Part shown: piece after piece, positions 23,589-32,419 of the stretch
Position numbering within the stretch: the first letter of the stretch is position 1
Layout of the letters: each line of letters opens with the position of its first letter
DNA from: Arthrobacter sp. FB24
GTDB taxonomy: Bacteria; Actinomycetota; Actinomycetes; Actinomycetales; Micrococcaceae
Direction: 5' to 3'
DNA length: 64,000 bases
Assembly (NCBI RefSeq): GCF_000196235.1
Contig: NC_008537.1
Location: 95,539 to 159,538 of the forward strand
Notes under the pieces: model-generated
Databases searched by the model: none
What the model saw: only the letters and a program-made list of their open reading frames with translations
What the model was told of the DNA's origin: nothing
Translations under genes and position numbers: made by a program

Positions 23589-25076
23589 GTGCTTAGCCTG
23601 ATTATTGTGTTGCCACTGGCTGCAGCGGCGGTGCTGGCCGGACTGCCCCGGCTGAAGGACTCCGCAGCACGGACGGTGTTCGCCGCGACGGCGGGCGTCG
23701 AGACCGCCCTGGCCGTCGGCCTCTGGGCCGGCTACCGCGACCCCGGGCCGGGCGGCCTGGCCTACGAGGAACGACTGCGGTGGATACCCAATGTCGGCAG
23801 CAGCTACCACCTGGGCGTGGACGGCTTGTCGCTGCCGCTGCTGGTGCTGACAACGGTCATCTTCCTGGCCTGTGCCGTCTACGACTGGAAGTCCCGGGAC
23901 CGGGTCAGGGCCCGGTCGGCCCTCTTCCTGTTCCTGGAAACAACCTGCCTCGGCCTGTTCGCGGCGCAGGACCTGATCCTGTTCTTCCTCTTCTTCGACC
24001 TCTCGATCGTGGCGATGTACTTCGTCATCGCCGGATGGGGCCACGGAGACCGCGCCCGCTCCGCCATGAAATTCTTCCTCTACACCTTCCTCGGCTCCCT
24101 CGCCCTGCTGGTTGGCTTCATCGGCCTGTACCTGGGCGCCGATCCCCACACCTTCGACATCCCCGAACTCGCCGCGGCGAACGCTTTCCGCGGCAACCCC
24201 GCCGGCGGCTTCGTCCTCGCCGCGATTCTCCTGGGCCTTGCGGTCAAGACACCCACCGTGCCCTTCCACACCTGGCTGCCACCGGCCCACACCGACGCCC
24301 CGGCCACAGGTTCCGCGGTGCTGGCCGGAATCCTGCTGAAGATGGGCACCTACGGGTTCGTCCGAATAGCCATGCCTCTCCTGCCGGACGCCTGGCGGGC
24401 TTGGTCCCCGGCCATCCTCACCGTCGGGATCCTCTCGGTCCTGTACGGTGCCCTGGTCGCACTGGCCCAGAGCGATCTAAAGCGGATGATCGCGTACACC
24501 TCGGTCAACCACATGGGCTACATCCTGATTGCCCTCGGAGCGGCCGGAGCCGCCACGGGCGCCGGGTCAACGATCCGCGCCACAGCCGTCACCGGCGCCG
24601 TCACCCAAATGGTCAGCCACGGCCTGATCACCGGTGCGCTGTTCCTGCTGGCCGGGGTCCTGCAGGACCGGGCCAAGACCTACGACATGGGTGCCTTCGG
24701 CGGGCTGGCGACGCCGGCCCCGAAGTTTGCCGGGTTCTTCGCCGTCGCGGCGTTCGCATCCCTCGGGCTCCCTGCCTTCAGCGGCTTCATCGCCGAGTTC
24801 CAGATCTTCGCCGGAAGCATCGGTGCCGTTCCGCTCACCGCCATTGCGCTGCCAGGAATCGTGATCACCGCCGCGCTGTTCCTCAGAGCCCTCCAGAGGA
24901 TCTTTACCGGCCCGGTCAAGGGCAGGGCCGAGGGGTTCACGGACCTCCGCCCGGCGGAAATGCTCTCCGCGGGGTCCCTGCTGGTGCTCTCAGCGGTCGT
25001 CGGCGTGTTCCCTGCACCCTTGCTGGCGGCCATCACCCCGGCCGCCGACGCCATTGTTTCCCTGGTTCGGCGGTAG
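23589..25076 (+). CDS. nuoM: NuoM-like antiporter subunit
   Basis: 495 residues. KTPTVPFHTWLPPAHTDAPATGSAVLAGILLKMGTYG and SDLKRMIAYTSVNHMGYIL are family signatures. At the position of the essential helix-5 glutamate (FFFFWE in E. coli NuoM) this protein has Asp (FFLFFDLSIVAMYFVI), a conservative change by eye. It starts at a GTG 3 nt after nuoL. Confidence 0.9.
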   Translation: MLSLIIVLPLAAAAVLAGLPRLKDSAARTVFAATAGVETALAVGLWAGYRDPGPGGLAYEERLRWIPNVGSSYHLGVDGLSLPLLVLTTVIFLACAVYDWKSRDRVRARSALFLFLETTCLGLFAAQDLILFFLFFDLSIVAMYFVIAGWGHGDRARSAMKFFLYTFLGSLALLVGFIGLYLGADPHTFDIPELAAANAFRGNPAGGFVLAAILLGLAVKTPTVPFHTWLPPAHTDAPATGSAVLAGILLKMGTYGFVRIAMPLLPDAWRAWSPAILTVGILSVLYGALVALAQSDLKRMIAYTSVNHMGYILIALGAAGAATGAGSTIRATAVTGAVTQMVSHGLITGALFLLAGVLQDRAKTYDMGAFGGLATPAPKFAGFFAVAAFASLGLPAFSGFIAEFQIFAGSIGAVPLTAIALPGIVITAALFLRALQRIFTGPVKGRAEGFTDLRPAEMLSAGSLLVLSAVVGVFPAPLLAAITPAADAIVSLVRR

Positions 25077-25079
25077 CCG

Positions 25080-26528
25080 GTGGCACTTCAACTCTTGACC
25101 GAAGTTGCGCACTCGGGCCCGGACCCGCTGGCCCTGCTGCCCGAAATCTTCCTGCTGGCCGGCGCCATCACCGCCCTGCTCACCGGATCCTTCCTGGCCC
25201 GCCAGCGGCAGTGGATCACCCGGGTCATCGCCGTCGTGGCGCTCGTGGCCTCGGCTGCCGCAGCCGCTGCCGCCCTCGGCGCGCCGGAGGCCAGCGTGTA
25301 CGAAGGCAGCTACACCGTCGACGCCGCCACCGGTGGGGCCCGGCTGATCGTCGCTGTCTCCGCGTTGCTGGTCATCCTCCTCGGCCGCGATGAGCTCAAG
25401 GGAACTGACCGGGAAAGCGAACACCACGTCCTGGTCCTGCTCGCGTCACTTGGCGCCGTGGTACTGGCCGGCACCAGCGACCTGCTGGTCCTCGGCGTCG
25501 CGTTCCTGCTGGCCAGCGTGCCACTGTATGCCCTGATCGGCATGAACCGGACCCGGGGCGGCGCGGAAGCTGCCCTCAAGACCTACCTCCTGGGAGCGCT
25601 GCTCGGCATTGCGCTGCTCCTCGGAGTGACCATCACCTACGGGCTCGCCGGGACCACCGACTACGCGGGCCTCGCGTCCGGCATGGCCACCGCGCCCGGT
25701 GCCGCGGTCGCCGTCGGTCTTCTCGGCATCATCGCCGGGCTGATGTTCAAGGCGGGCGCCGTGCCGGGCCACTTCTGGGTTCCCGACGCCGCCCAGGGGG
25801 CGGGGACTGCCAGCGCGGCCTTCGCCACCACGGTGCCAAAAGTTGGCGGATTCATCGCCGCCTACCGCCTGTTGGACGCGGTCCACGGGACGGTGAACTG
25901 GCCCCTGCTGATCGCCGTGCTGGCCGCCCTGACCATGACGCTGGGCAATCTTGCGGCCTATACGCAGGACGATCCGCGACGGCTGCTGGGCTGGTCAACC
26001 GTGAGCCAGGCAGGCTACCTGCTCATGCCCGTCGCCGTCGCCGGAAGCGTGCCCCTGGCGCTGCCGGCGCTGCTGGTTTACCTCGCCGGCTATGCCGTGT
26101 CCAACCTGGCCGCCTTCGCTGTCACGGCCGCTTACCCTGACCGGCGCACTCTCGCCGGGTTCCAGGGGCTGGGCAGTGCCCGGCCATGGCACGCCGGGGC
26201 ACTGGTCGTCTCCCTCCTCAGCCTGGTGGGGACCCCGCCCACCGCCGTGTTCCTCGGCAAACTGACGGTTTTCACGGCGGCCTGGGACGGAGGGTTCTGG
26301 TGGCTGACAGTCATCGCCGCCCTAAACACCACCGTCAGCCTGTTCTATTACCTGCGCTGGATAGCCCCCGTCTTCCGAGCAGCCGGCCCAGACACGCCGG
26401 GCGCCGGCGACTTCTCACCCCGGCCATGGGCGGCCCGAACCGCCGTCGGCGCGGCATTCCTGATCCTGGTCATCGGCCTCGCCGCCGGCCTCGCCTGGGC
26501 CGCACTCGCAGGGGCGCCTCACAGCTGA
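25080..26528 (+). CDS. nuoN: NuoN-like antiporter subunit
   Basis: 482 residues. FKAGAVPGHFWVPDAAQGAGT and RLLGWSTVSQAGYLLMP match NuoN. In the helix where NuoN normally carries a conserved glutamate (LELLSLxLY) the sequence reads AFLLASVPLYALIG, apparently with Leu at that site; an alignment is needed to confirm this. It starts at a GTG immediately after nuoM. It is the last gene of the cluster and converges on the DUF4913 gene. Confidence 0.88.
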   Translation: MALQLLTEVAHSGPDPLALLPEIFLLAGAITALLTGSFLARQRQWITRVIAVVALVASAAAAAAALGAPEASVYEGSYTVDAATGGARLIVAVSALLVILLGRDELKGTDRESEHHVLVLLASLGAVVLAGTSDLLVLGVAFLLASVPLYALIGMNRTRGGAEAALKTYLLGALLGIALLLGVTITYGLAGTTDYAGLASGMATAPGAAVAVGLLGIIAGLMFKAGAVPGHFWVPDAAQGAGTASAAFATTVPKVGGFIAAYRLLDAVHGTVNWPLLIAVLAALTMTLGNLAAYTQDDPRRLLGWSTVSQAGYLLMPVAVAGSVPLALPALLVYLAGYAVSNLAAFAVTAAYPDRRTLAGFQGLGSARPWHAGALVVSLLSLVGTPPTAVFLGKLTVFTAAWDGGFWWLTVIAALNTTVSLFYYLRWIAPVFRAAGPDTPGAGDFSPRPWAARTAVGAAFLILVIGLAAGLAWAALAGAPHS

Positions 26529-26591
26529 AATGTCTTTTGTGATCATCAAAGATTGCCAAGGCGGGACGAGCCGGACAGCTTGTCCGTTCCA

Positions 26592-27020
26592 CTATCGGAA
26601 TTCGCGGACGTCCGGAAACCAGCCGGATGGGGCCTTTTTGGGTTCAAGATGATCGGGGTCGCGGTGCTTCTGCATGTCACATTTGTAGAACGGGCCCCGG
26701 GGGTCCAGGAGCACGCTCATGTGGTGGTCGGCATGGTCTTTGAACCACACGCTGATTCCCGTCGCTCCGTCCAGCCTGAGGTGCTCCCAGGCCCGCCACA
26801 GCGCTTCGACGCGCGAGACAGCTTCCGGGTGGAAGTACCACTCGAGACACCATTTTGCGGCGCGGCCGTCGACGTCGCGGACATATGTCGGGAGCAGCTG
26901 CTCGTGAAGGAATTCCTCAGCTGAGCCGTAAACCAGCTCTGGTGCCCTCTGGTCTTCTGCCGGAGCATCTGGGGGTGTTTCAGCGTCTATTGAGCCGAAT
27001 CGGCCGATCTTGGTAGCCAT
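26592..27020 (-). CDS. DUF4913-family protein
   Basis: 142 residues. Core: LVYGSAEEFLHEQLLPTYVR, AKWCLEWYFHPEAVSRVEALWRAWEHLRLD and VWFKDHADHHMSVLLDPRGPFYKC, which is the DUF4913 pattern (WCxxWWxHxEAxxRLxALWxAWE...DHxDxH). These proteins are plasmid- and conjugation-associated in actinobacteria with unknown function. It lies 11 nt after the coupling-protein stop as the last gene of the transfer operon. The frame is open further upstream but becomes a shadow of the coupling protein. Confidence 0.8.
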   Translation of the reverse strand: MATKIGRFGSIDAETPPDAPAEDQRAPELVYGSAEEFLHEQLLPTYVRDVDGRAAKWCLEWYFHPEAVSRVEALWRAWEHLRLDGATGISVWFKDHADHHMSVLLDPRGPFYKCDMQKHRDPDHLEPKKAPSGWFPDVREFR

Positions 27021-27031
27021 CCCAGCGTCTC

Positions 27032-28801
27032 CTAGCCTGTGACCCAGGGGTTGGAGCCCGGCACGGCAGCGACCGGCACAGCTTCCTCTTCGGGGCGCGG
27101 GCTGTACTGCTTGATCGACGCTTCCACAGCGTCCTTGTGTGTGCCGGTGTACCAGGGCATGGTGCGGACGAGTGTGGCGGGGGCGCCGGATGCGAGGATG
27201 ACGGCGCGGCCGCGGTCCAGCTCGGCGAGGTTGGATACGTCGAAGATGCGTTCCTTCCCTTCCTGGCGGGAGCGGCTGGACCCGGTTTTGCCGGAACTGA
27301 TGGAGACGTTGGTGTAGCTGTAGTCCCCGATGAGGTCTGAGAGGGCGCGGAGGAATCCTTCTTCGGCGACGCCGCCGCCGTATACCTTGACGTTCGCGGC
27401 GGACCAGATCTTGCGCATGTTCGCCTCTCCCCAGAGTTCGACGCCCTGGGACCAGGACTGCAGGATGCCCATGACGATCAGGCCTTTGGAGCCGTAATGG
27501 CTGAACTGGTCCGGCAGGCCGGCCCAGCGGACGACGTTGGCCAGCTCGTCCAGAGCAAACAGGGCCGGCTTGGGGAGGCGTCCGCCTCTGCGTTCTGCCC
27601 GTTCTTCCATGGCTTCTGCGATGGCCACTGTCAGGGCTGTGGTGAGCGGGGCGGCGGAGCCGGCACCTTCTTTGGAAAGGATGTAGATCGTTTCCTGGGA
27701 TGCGGCGAAGGCGTGGGGGTTGAATTGCCGCCGGGAGTCCGTGGTGACCGTGGCTCCTCCGGTGGGGGCGACCCAGCGGAGGGTGTTGCGGCTCTTGAGG
27801 CACTGGATCATCTTCTCGGCGGTGCCGAAGATTCCGTCGCGCTGCTTGTCCGCGAGCTTGAGCGTGGATTCCAGGCCCCGGTATTGAAGCTCGTAGTCGT
27901 GCTCTTTCAGGATCTCGATTGGTTCCTGGCTCACCTGTTCGGTGACCCAGAAGTAGACCTGCGTGATGGGCAGGTCCCCGAGGGCTGCGGCGAGGAAGTA
28001 GGAGGAGAGTATGTCTTCGGCCTTGGGGTCGAAGTAAGCGTCCGGCTTGGACCCCGGGACGCGGGAGCCGACGGAGAAGTGCTGTGTGAGCTTGTAGGCC
28101 TTCTCTTCGTCGGTGACGTAGGAGAGCGGGTTCCACCACCAGTCGGGCTCTTCCTGAGCGATTTTCTGCGGGTCAAAGACCCAGACAGGGGCGGTGGCGG
28201 CGCGGACGCCACGGGTGCCGTCAACGACGTCCCGCTTGTTCGAGGTAGAGACGACAGCGCCGGGCGCGTCCAGGATCGCCGGCATGACCCGTGAGGTGGA
28301 CTTACCGGTCCGGGGTCCCCATATATCGAGGCTGAGGTCTTCCCAGGACTGGATGAACGTTTGCCCGGTGGAGACGACCTTGCCCACGACGATGCCCGGG
28401 TTGCCGGTGACGCCCAGTCGGTCTGCGGTGGCTTGGGCGCCCTTTCCGGAGAACGCGGTGAGGTTCTTGCCGCGGCCGAGGTACCGGGCGGCTTTGTCGA
28501 CCCGGGCACGCTTGGAGGCACCCTTCCGCCAAGCCCAGAACACGAGGATCGCCAGGGCGAGGACCAGGCCGGCCATGACGGCCACGACGACGGTGGCCTG
28601 GGCCGGCCAGATGACTTTGCCCTTCACGAGGCCGGCGATCAGGTCGATGGGGTGGCCCGGAGGGCTCGGCAGGCCGGCCATCCATGAGCCGATGTGCACG
28701 GCGGCGTACGCGCCGCCGCCGACGATGACGATGAAGCCGATGGCCAGCCAGATCAGGATGGCGTCCCCCAGGCCCATGCCTTTGCGGTTCGGTGCGCTCA
28801 C
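27032..28801 (-). CDS. VirD4/TraG-type coupling ATPase
   Basis: 589 residues. Two N-terminal transmembrane helices (about 13-35 and 66-88) are followed by a P-loop ATPase core: Walker A GPRTGKST (about 162), a Walker B-like stretch ALFALDELANV, and the conserved YILSKEGAGSAAPL and LQSWSQ segments. This is the type IV coupling protein that brings DNA to the transfer channel. The start overlaps the stop of the small membrane-protein gene upstream. A relaxase, its usual substrate partner, is not in the window. Confidence 0.85.
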   Translation of the reverse strand: MSAPNRKGMGLGDAILIWLAIGFIVIVGGGAYAAVHIGSWMAGLPSPPGHPIDLIAGLVKGKVIWPAQATVVVAVMAGLVLALAILVFWAWRKGASKRARVDKAARYLGRGKNLTAFSGKGAQATADRLGVTGNPGIVVGKVVSTGQTFIQSWEDLSLDIWGPRTGKSTSRVMPAILDAPGAVVSTSNKRDVVDGTRGVRAATAPVWVFDPQKIAQEEPDWWWNPLSYVTDEEKAYKLTQHFSVGSRVPGSKPDAYFDPKAEDILSSYFLAAALGDLPITQVYFWVTEQVSQEPIEILKEHDYELQYRGLESTLKLADKQRDGIFGTAEKMIQCLKSRNTLRWVAPTGGATVTTDSRRQFNPHAFAASQETIYILSKEGAGSAAPLTTALTVAIAEAMEERAERRGGRLPKPALFALDELANVVRWAGLPDQFSHYGSKGLIVMGILQSWSQGVELWGEANMRKIWSAANVKVYGGGVAEEGFLRALSDLIGDYSYTNVSISSGKTGSSRSRQEGKERIFDVSNLAELDRGRAVILASGAPATLVRTMPWYTGTHKDAVEASIKQYSPRPEEEAVPVAAVPGSNPWVTG

Positions 28802-29328
28802 TTTTTGCCACCTCTCGCTTTACCGCCATTCTGGAGGAGATCCCTGTTCCCGACCGTGGCCTTCCTGTTCGCTGCTTCAAGTTTCAGCTTCACGATTTCC
28901 AGTCGGAGGGCCTTGATCTCAGCCTTGTCTTTGGTTTCGGCTTTCCAGATCGGTTCGAGCAGGGCAAGCGACAGGAATATGAAGATCCAGCCGATCAATG
29001 TGCTCCACAGCGGAACCGCATCCAATGGTGTTTTCCATGACGGAGGAAAATTGAAGGCTATGGCAGAGGCAAACACGCTGAGGATCGTAAGGCCATTTCT
29101 GGTCCACGTGATTTTGTGGTTTGGAGTTCTCTTGACGCGGTGGATGTAGATCCCTAGGGCGCCCGATGCCACCGCCAAAATCAACCAAAGCCAGAGCCAG
29201 GACACCAGACCCTGAGAATGAGATGGGTCAGCAATCATGTTCACCAAGACGCTAAAAGCCACTGCAGCGCAGAAGAACACGGCCTCAACGCAGCGGTACC
29301 ACAATTCGGTGAAAGTCGGTCTTCTCAT
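28798..29328 (-). CDS. Small membrane protein of the transfer operon, unknown
   Basis: 176 residues: about four hydrophobic segments (14-32, 42-62, 78-95, 106-124) and a charged, probably coiled-coil C-terminus (WKAETKDKAEIKALRLEIVK, then ending GGKARGGKK). It is coupled to neighbours by 4-nt overlaps on both sides. The codon use is less GC-biased than in flanking genes. The family is not recognised; its position suggests an accessory to the coupling protein. Confidence 0.65.
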   Translation of the reverse strand: MRRPTFTELWYRCVEAVFFCAAVAFSVLVNMIADPSHSQGLVSWLWLWLILAVASGALGIYIHRVKRTPNHKITWTRNGLTILSVFASAIAFNFPPSWKTPLDAVPLWSTLIGWIFIFLSLALLEPIWKAETKDKAEIKALRLEIVKLKLEAANRKATVGNRDLLQNGGKARGGKK

Positions 29329-30911
29329 GAGCTGGCTCCTGTCGTCGGCAGCTCAGTGGTCGCAGGATCAAGCAACGGAGCCGCGGGTTCGTGCCAAAGG
29401 GTGTTGGTGTCGTTCAGGCCCTCGGCCCGTTCGATGGAGGTCAAGCCGATCTGGACCGGGATTCCCGGGCGGCCGCCAACCTTGATGAGGAACTTTCCGC
29501 GGCCCGGGGGTTCGACGTCGGCGCCGCGTGAGTCCCAGGCGGGCGGGTCCTGCCACCCGATGAGCTTCTGCTGTTCCTGCCGCGAGAGCGGGATTGCCTG
29601 GGTCAGCAGCGGCATCTCGGAGGCGGGGAGACCGCCGCAGATGACCATGCCGGAGCGTTCAACGAACCCGCGGGCTTTCATCCGGTCTTCTTCTGCCGGC
29701 AGTGCGAGCAGGTCGGACATGGTGTGGGAGATCATGATCTGCCCGACACCCACGGAACGGTTCAACCGGGTCAGGGCATCGACCCGGTCGACCATGCCCT
29801 TGCCCGAGCGCAAGGCCCGCCACAGCTCGTCCAGGACGACGAAGTAGTTCCGCCGCGGCTCCAGCCCGGCGTCGGCGAGGGCGTTGGCGACGTTGACCGT
29901 GCCGAAGCCGTAGGACCAGCAGGCCAGCAGCACGGCGGCCTGCAGGTCTGTTTCGGTCTCGTCAATGGTGGAGACGTCGAAAACGACGGCGCGGTCCCGG
30001 CTCATGGGGTTGGTGGTCTGGCGGGAGAAGATTTCGCCGAGCTTCCCGCCGCCGGTCAGGCCGAGCAGCGTTGCCTCCAGCGCCCGGGTTTCCTTCAGAT
30101 AGACGTTGATGTCGCCGCGGTCCAGCGCGACCTGGCGCAGCTCGTCGGGTGCGGAGACAATGACGTCGAGCAGGTCCTTGAGGACCGGAACCCCGTCGAA
30201 CCGGTCATCGAGCACCCGCAGAGCACGGTCCAAGATGGTCTGTTCCTGGTCGGTGGGCGGATTGTTCCGGCTGATCGTGACCAGGGAGACGACCATGTTC
30301 AGCCGTCGGCCGTGAGCATCGGCGCGGACGCGGGTGGCGGCCTCGTGGTGACCGGCCTCTTCGAGGCGCTGGGCGACTTCGACAGCCTGGCCCGGGTCCA
30401 GGATGTTCAGGTACCCGACGCCGCGGCCGAGCTTGATGACCTGCCCGCCCAAGGCCTGCACGGCTTTGACGTGCTCACCTTTCAGGTCGCCCAGGACGAG
30501 GGCGTTGACGCCCTGAGCGGCTAGCCCTAAGAACATGCGGCGGACCAGTGTGGACTTGCCCAGGCCCGGCTTGCCGAGGATGAATGCGGACGGGTTGGAA
30601 ATCAGCCGGGCCCGCTGGAACCAGCTGATCGGGTCGCAGCAGACGGTGGCTTGGGTTTCCTCGTGCCGGCCCAGCGGCACACCGATCATCGGTGAGGACG
30701 CGCCCGAGGAGAACGGCCACAGGCCGCAGACCTGAACAGTGGTGCCGCGGTATTCGGTGACGGAGGAAACGAGCGCGGCCATGCCGCCGCCGCGTCCGGT
30801 CCAGCCTCGCGCGCCCGGGCCGGCGTCCCGGGCGGGGCGCTTTTCCGGACGCACCGCGGGTTCCTTTACTGTCTTTGACTTCTTTGCAGTCAAAAGGCGC
30901 ATGCGGGCCAC
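29325..30911 (-). CDS. VirB4/TraC-like conjugation ATPase
   Basis: 528 residues. Walker A is ILGKPGLGKSTLVRRM (about 113-125), Walker B FVVLDELWRALRSGKGM, with sensor-like VGQIMISHTMSDLL. The N-terminal part of canonical VirB4 is missing; the SCO6880-family protein encoded just upstream probably supplies it, since the two genes abut by one base. It should energise assembly of the transfer channel. Start ATG 30911. Confidence 0.85.
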   Translation of the reverse strand: MARMRLLTAKKSKTVKEPAVRPEKRPARDAGPGARGWTGRGGGMAALVSSVTEYRGTTVQVCGLWPFSSGASSPMIGVPLGRHEETQATVCCDPISWFQRARLISNPSAFILGKPGLGKSTLVRRMFLGLAAQGVNALVLGDLKGEHVKAVQALGGQVIKLGRGVGYLNILDPGQAVEVAQRLEEAGHHEAATRVRADAHGRRLNMVVSLVTISRNNPPTDQEQTILDRALRVLDDRFDGVPVLKDLLDVIVSAPDELRQVALDRGDINVYLKETRALEATLLGLTGGGKLGEIFSRQTTNPMSRDRAVVFDVSTIDETETDLQAAVLLACWSYGFGTVNVANALADAGLEPRRNYFVVLDELWRALRSGKGMVDRVDALTRLNRSVGVGQIMISHTMSDLLALPAEEDRMKARGFVERSGMVICGGLPASEMPLLTQAIPLSRQEQQKLIGWQDPPAWDSRGADVEPPGRGKFLIKVGGRPGIPVQIGLTSIERAEGLNDTNTLWHEPAAPLLDPATTELPTTGASS

Positions 30912-32419
30912 TAGAGGGCGTCCTTAATCTCGGAGGGCACCATGCTGTGCTTGGGCAGGACCAGTCCCAGGGGCAGGGACGCGGCGAACGCGGTGTCCTG
31001 GGATCCGTAGGCCCGGCGCAGCAGCACCCGTGCGGTGCCGGAGGTCTGCTCGATGGCCGCGACAGCGTCAGCGAGGCGTTCCTTATCGGTGACGGTGGCG
31101 GTGACGACCATGCCGAAGTTCACCAGGCCCGCGCCCTGGGCTTCCTCCTGGGCGGTCTGCACGGCGGACCGGGCATCGACCAAGGCGCGGGCAGAGGGGC
31201 GGGTCCCGGAGGTGATGCGGACGTTGGCGTTGTTCTGGTCCCGTTCGACCACGGCCGCGGCGCGCGCCGAGTCCATCGGGCGGTACAGCAGGGAGATGCG
31301 CTTGCGGTCGATGTCCCCGTGCGGGGCCAGCAGGCGGGAGAGCACCGAGGAGTTCACGGAGCCGCGGGGTGCGCCGGTCATCGTCCAAGACGCCGAGAAG
31401 GCGCTGTCGTGTCGGTAGTCGTCCCAGCTGGCCTGGGTCGCGGTCGGGCCGACTTCGCCCCAACTCAGGGAGACAGGGGAACCGGCGGCGTGCGCCTCAT
31501 CAATGATCAGAGCCGCCGGCGGGTCATAAGCGATCCGGACGACCTCGCAGAGTTCCTGCGCGGACATGGGCCGGGCGATGCCTGCACCTGTGGACTGCAG
31601 CCGGGCCGAGAGACCCGGAATGCGGGAGGCCAGGTCGCGGGCAACGTCCTCCGGGGTGCGCTTCTTCGAACCCGACCGGAGTGAGGCGTTGAACGTCAGG
31701 GAAACCCAGGCCCGCACGGTGGCGGAGCCCTCGGGGTAGGTGTCCACGACCTCGCGCAGGATCGCCTGGGCGAAAGCCGGGGCGTTCGGGTCGATGTTCA
31801 TCTCGACCTCGTTACGGAGACGGTAGCCGGAGTCGGGCGCCGTTTCGACCGTGGCGGCTGCGGCGTCCAGACCGGCTTCGTCGGCCAGACCGGCGAGCCA
31901 GCCGCCCCAGTTCGCCACCCACGCATCGACCTGTTCAGGGTCGACCAAGGACGCGCCATCGGGTTCGGTGGAGAAGATGACGGTGAAGTGATTCGTGGCC
32001 GGGACGTGCAGGAGGGCGAACGGGCGCTTGTAGGAGTCGGAGAATTCGTACAACGTGGACTTCGCGGCCAGTCCTGGCAGCTGGTACATGCCCCACTGCG
32101 TGACGCCCAGAGGGCCGGAGCGGTAAAGATTGGTGCCCGAGCCTTTGGAGATCCGGAAACTCATCCGGGTCGCGGTGCGGTCAACAACGGACTGGCCATG
32201 CTTGTCCTTGACCGTCAGCAGCAGCGCGCTGATCCCGGCAACAGCGAGGACCGCCAGGCCGGGAAGCAGGCCCCAGATAGCGAAGCTCGTGATGCCCAGC
32301 AGCAGACCGACCATGACGATGCCGGTGCCGATGGCACCGAGGTTGCCCAGCCCCGCCGAGCGGGGCACGCGCCAGTTGCCGTAGGACGGTTCTTTGTATT
32401 CGGTGTTAATTGCTGCCAC
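30911..32419 (-). CDS. SCO6880-family type IV secretion protein
   Basis: 502 residues. Two N-terminal transmembrane helices (about 28-68), then a large soluble part including YRSGPLGVTQWGMYQLPGL and DRKRISLLYRPMDSARAAAV. This layout matches the SCO6880-type proteins of actinobacterial conjugation and secretion clusters, thought to be the PrgI-plus-VirB4-N-terminal part of the machine. It is followed by the VirB4-like ATPase with a one-base junction and overlaps the TrbL gene by 14 nt. Confidence 0.8.
   Translation of the reverse strand: MAAINTEYKEPSYGNWRVPRSAGLGNLGAIGTGIVMVGLLLGITSFAIWGLLPGLAVLAVAGISALLLTVKDKHGQSVVDRTATRMSFRISKGSGTNLYRSGPLGVTQWGMYQLPGLAAKSTLYEFSDSYKRPFALLHVPATNHFTVIFSTEPDGASLVDPEQVDAWVANWGGWLAGLADEAGLDAAAATVETAPDSGYRLRNEVEMNIDPNAPAFAQAILREVVDTYPEGSATVRAWVSLTFNASLRSGSKKRTPEDVARDLASRIPGLSARLQSTGAGIARPMSAQELCEVVRIAYDPPAALIIDEAHAAGSPVSLSWGEVGPTATQASWDDYRHDSAFSASWTMTGAPRGSVNSSVLSRLLAPHGDIDRKRISLLYRPMDSARAAAVVERDQNNANVRITSGTRPSARALVDARSAVQTAQEEAQGAGLVNFGMVVTATVTDKERLADAVAAIEQTSGTARVLLRRAYGSQDTAFAASLPLGLVLPKHSMVPSEIKDAL

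Noticed and set aside
23780..25393. 537-residue plus-strand frame across nuoM and nuoN
   Set aside because: Arg/Pro/His-rich frameshift shadow crossing two well-supported genes.
26529..26591. Near-palindrome CTTTTGTGATCATCAAAG as a strong terminator between nuoN and the DUF4913 gene
   Set aside because: Imperfect symmetry and no stable GC stem; could be a weak site, not called.
27021..28139. Upstream extension of the DUF4913 frame
   Set aside because: Only 26592-27020 has coding character; the extension is an out-of-frame shadow of the coupling protein.
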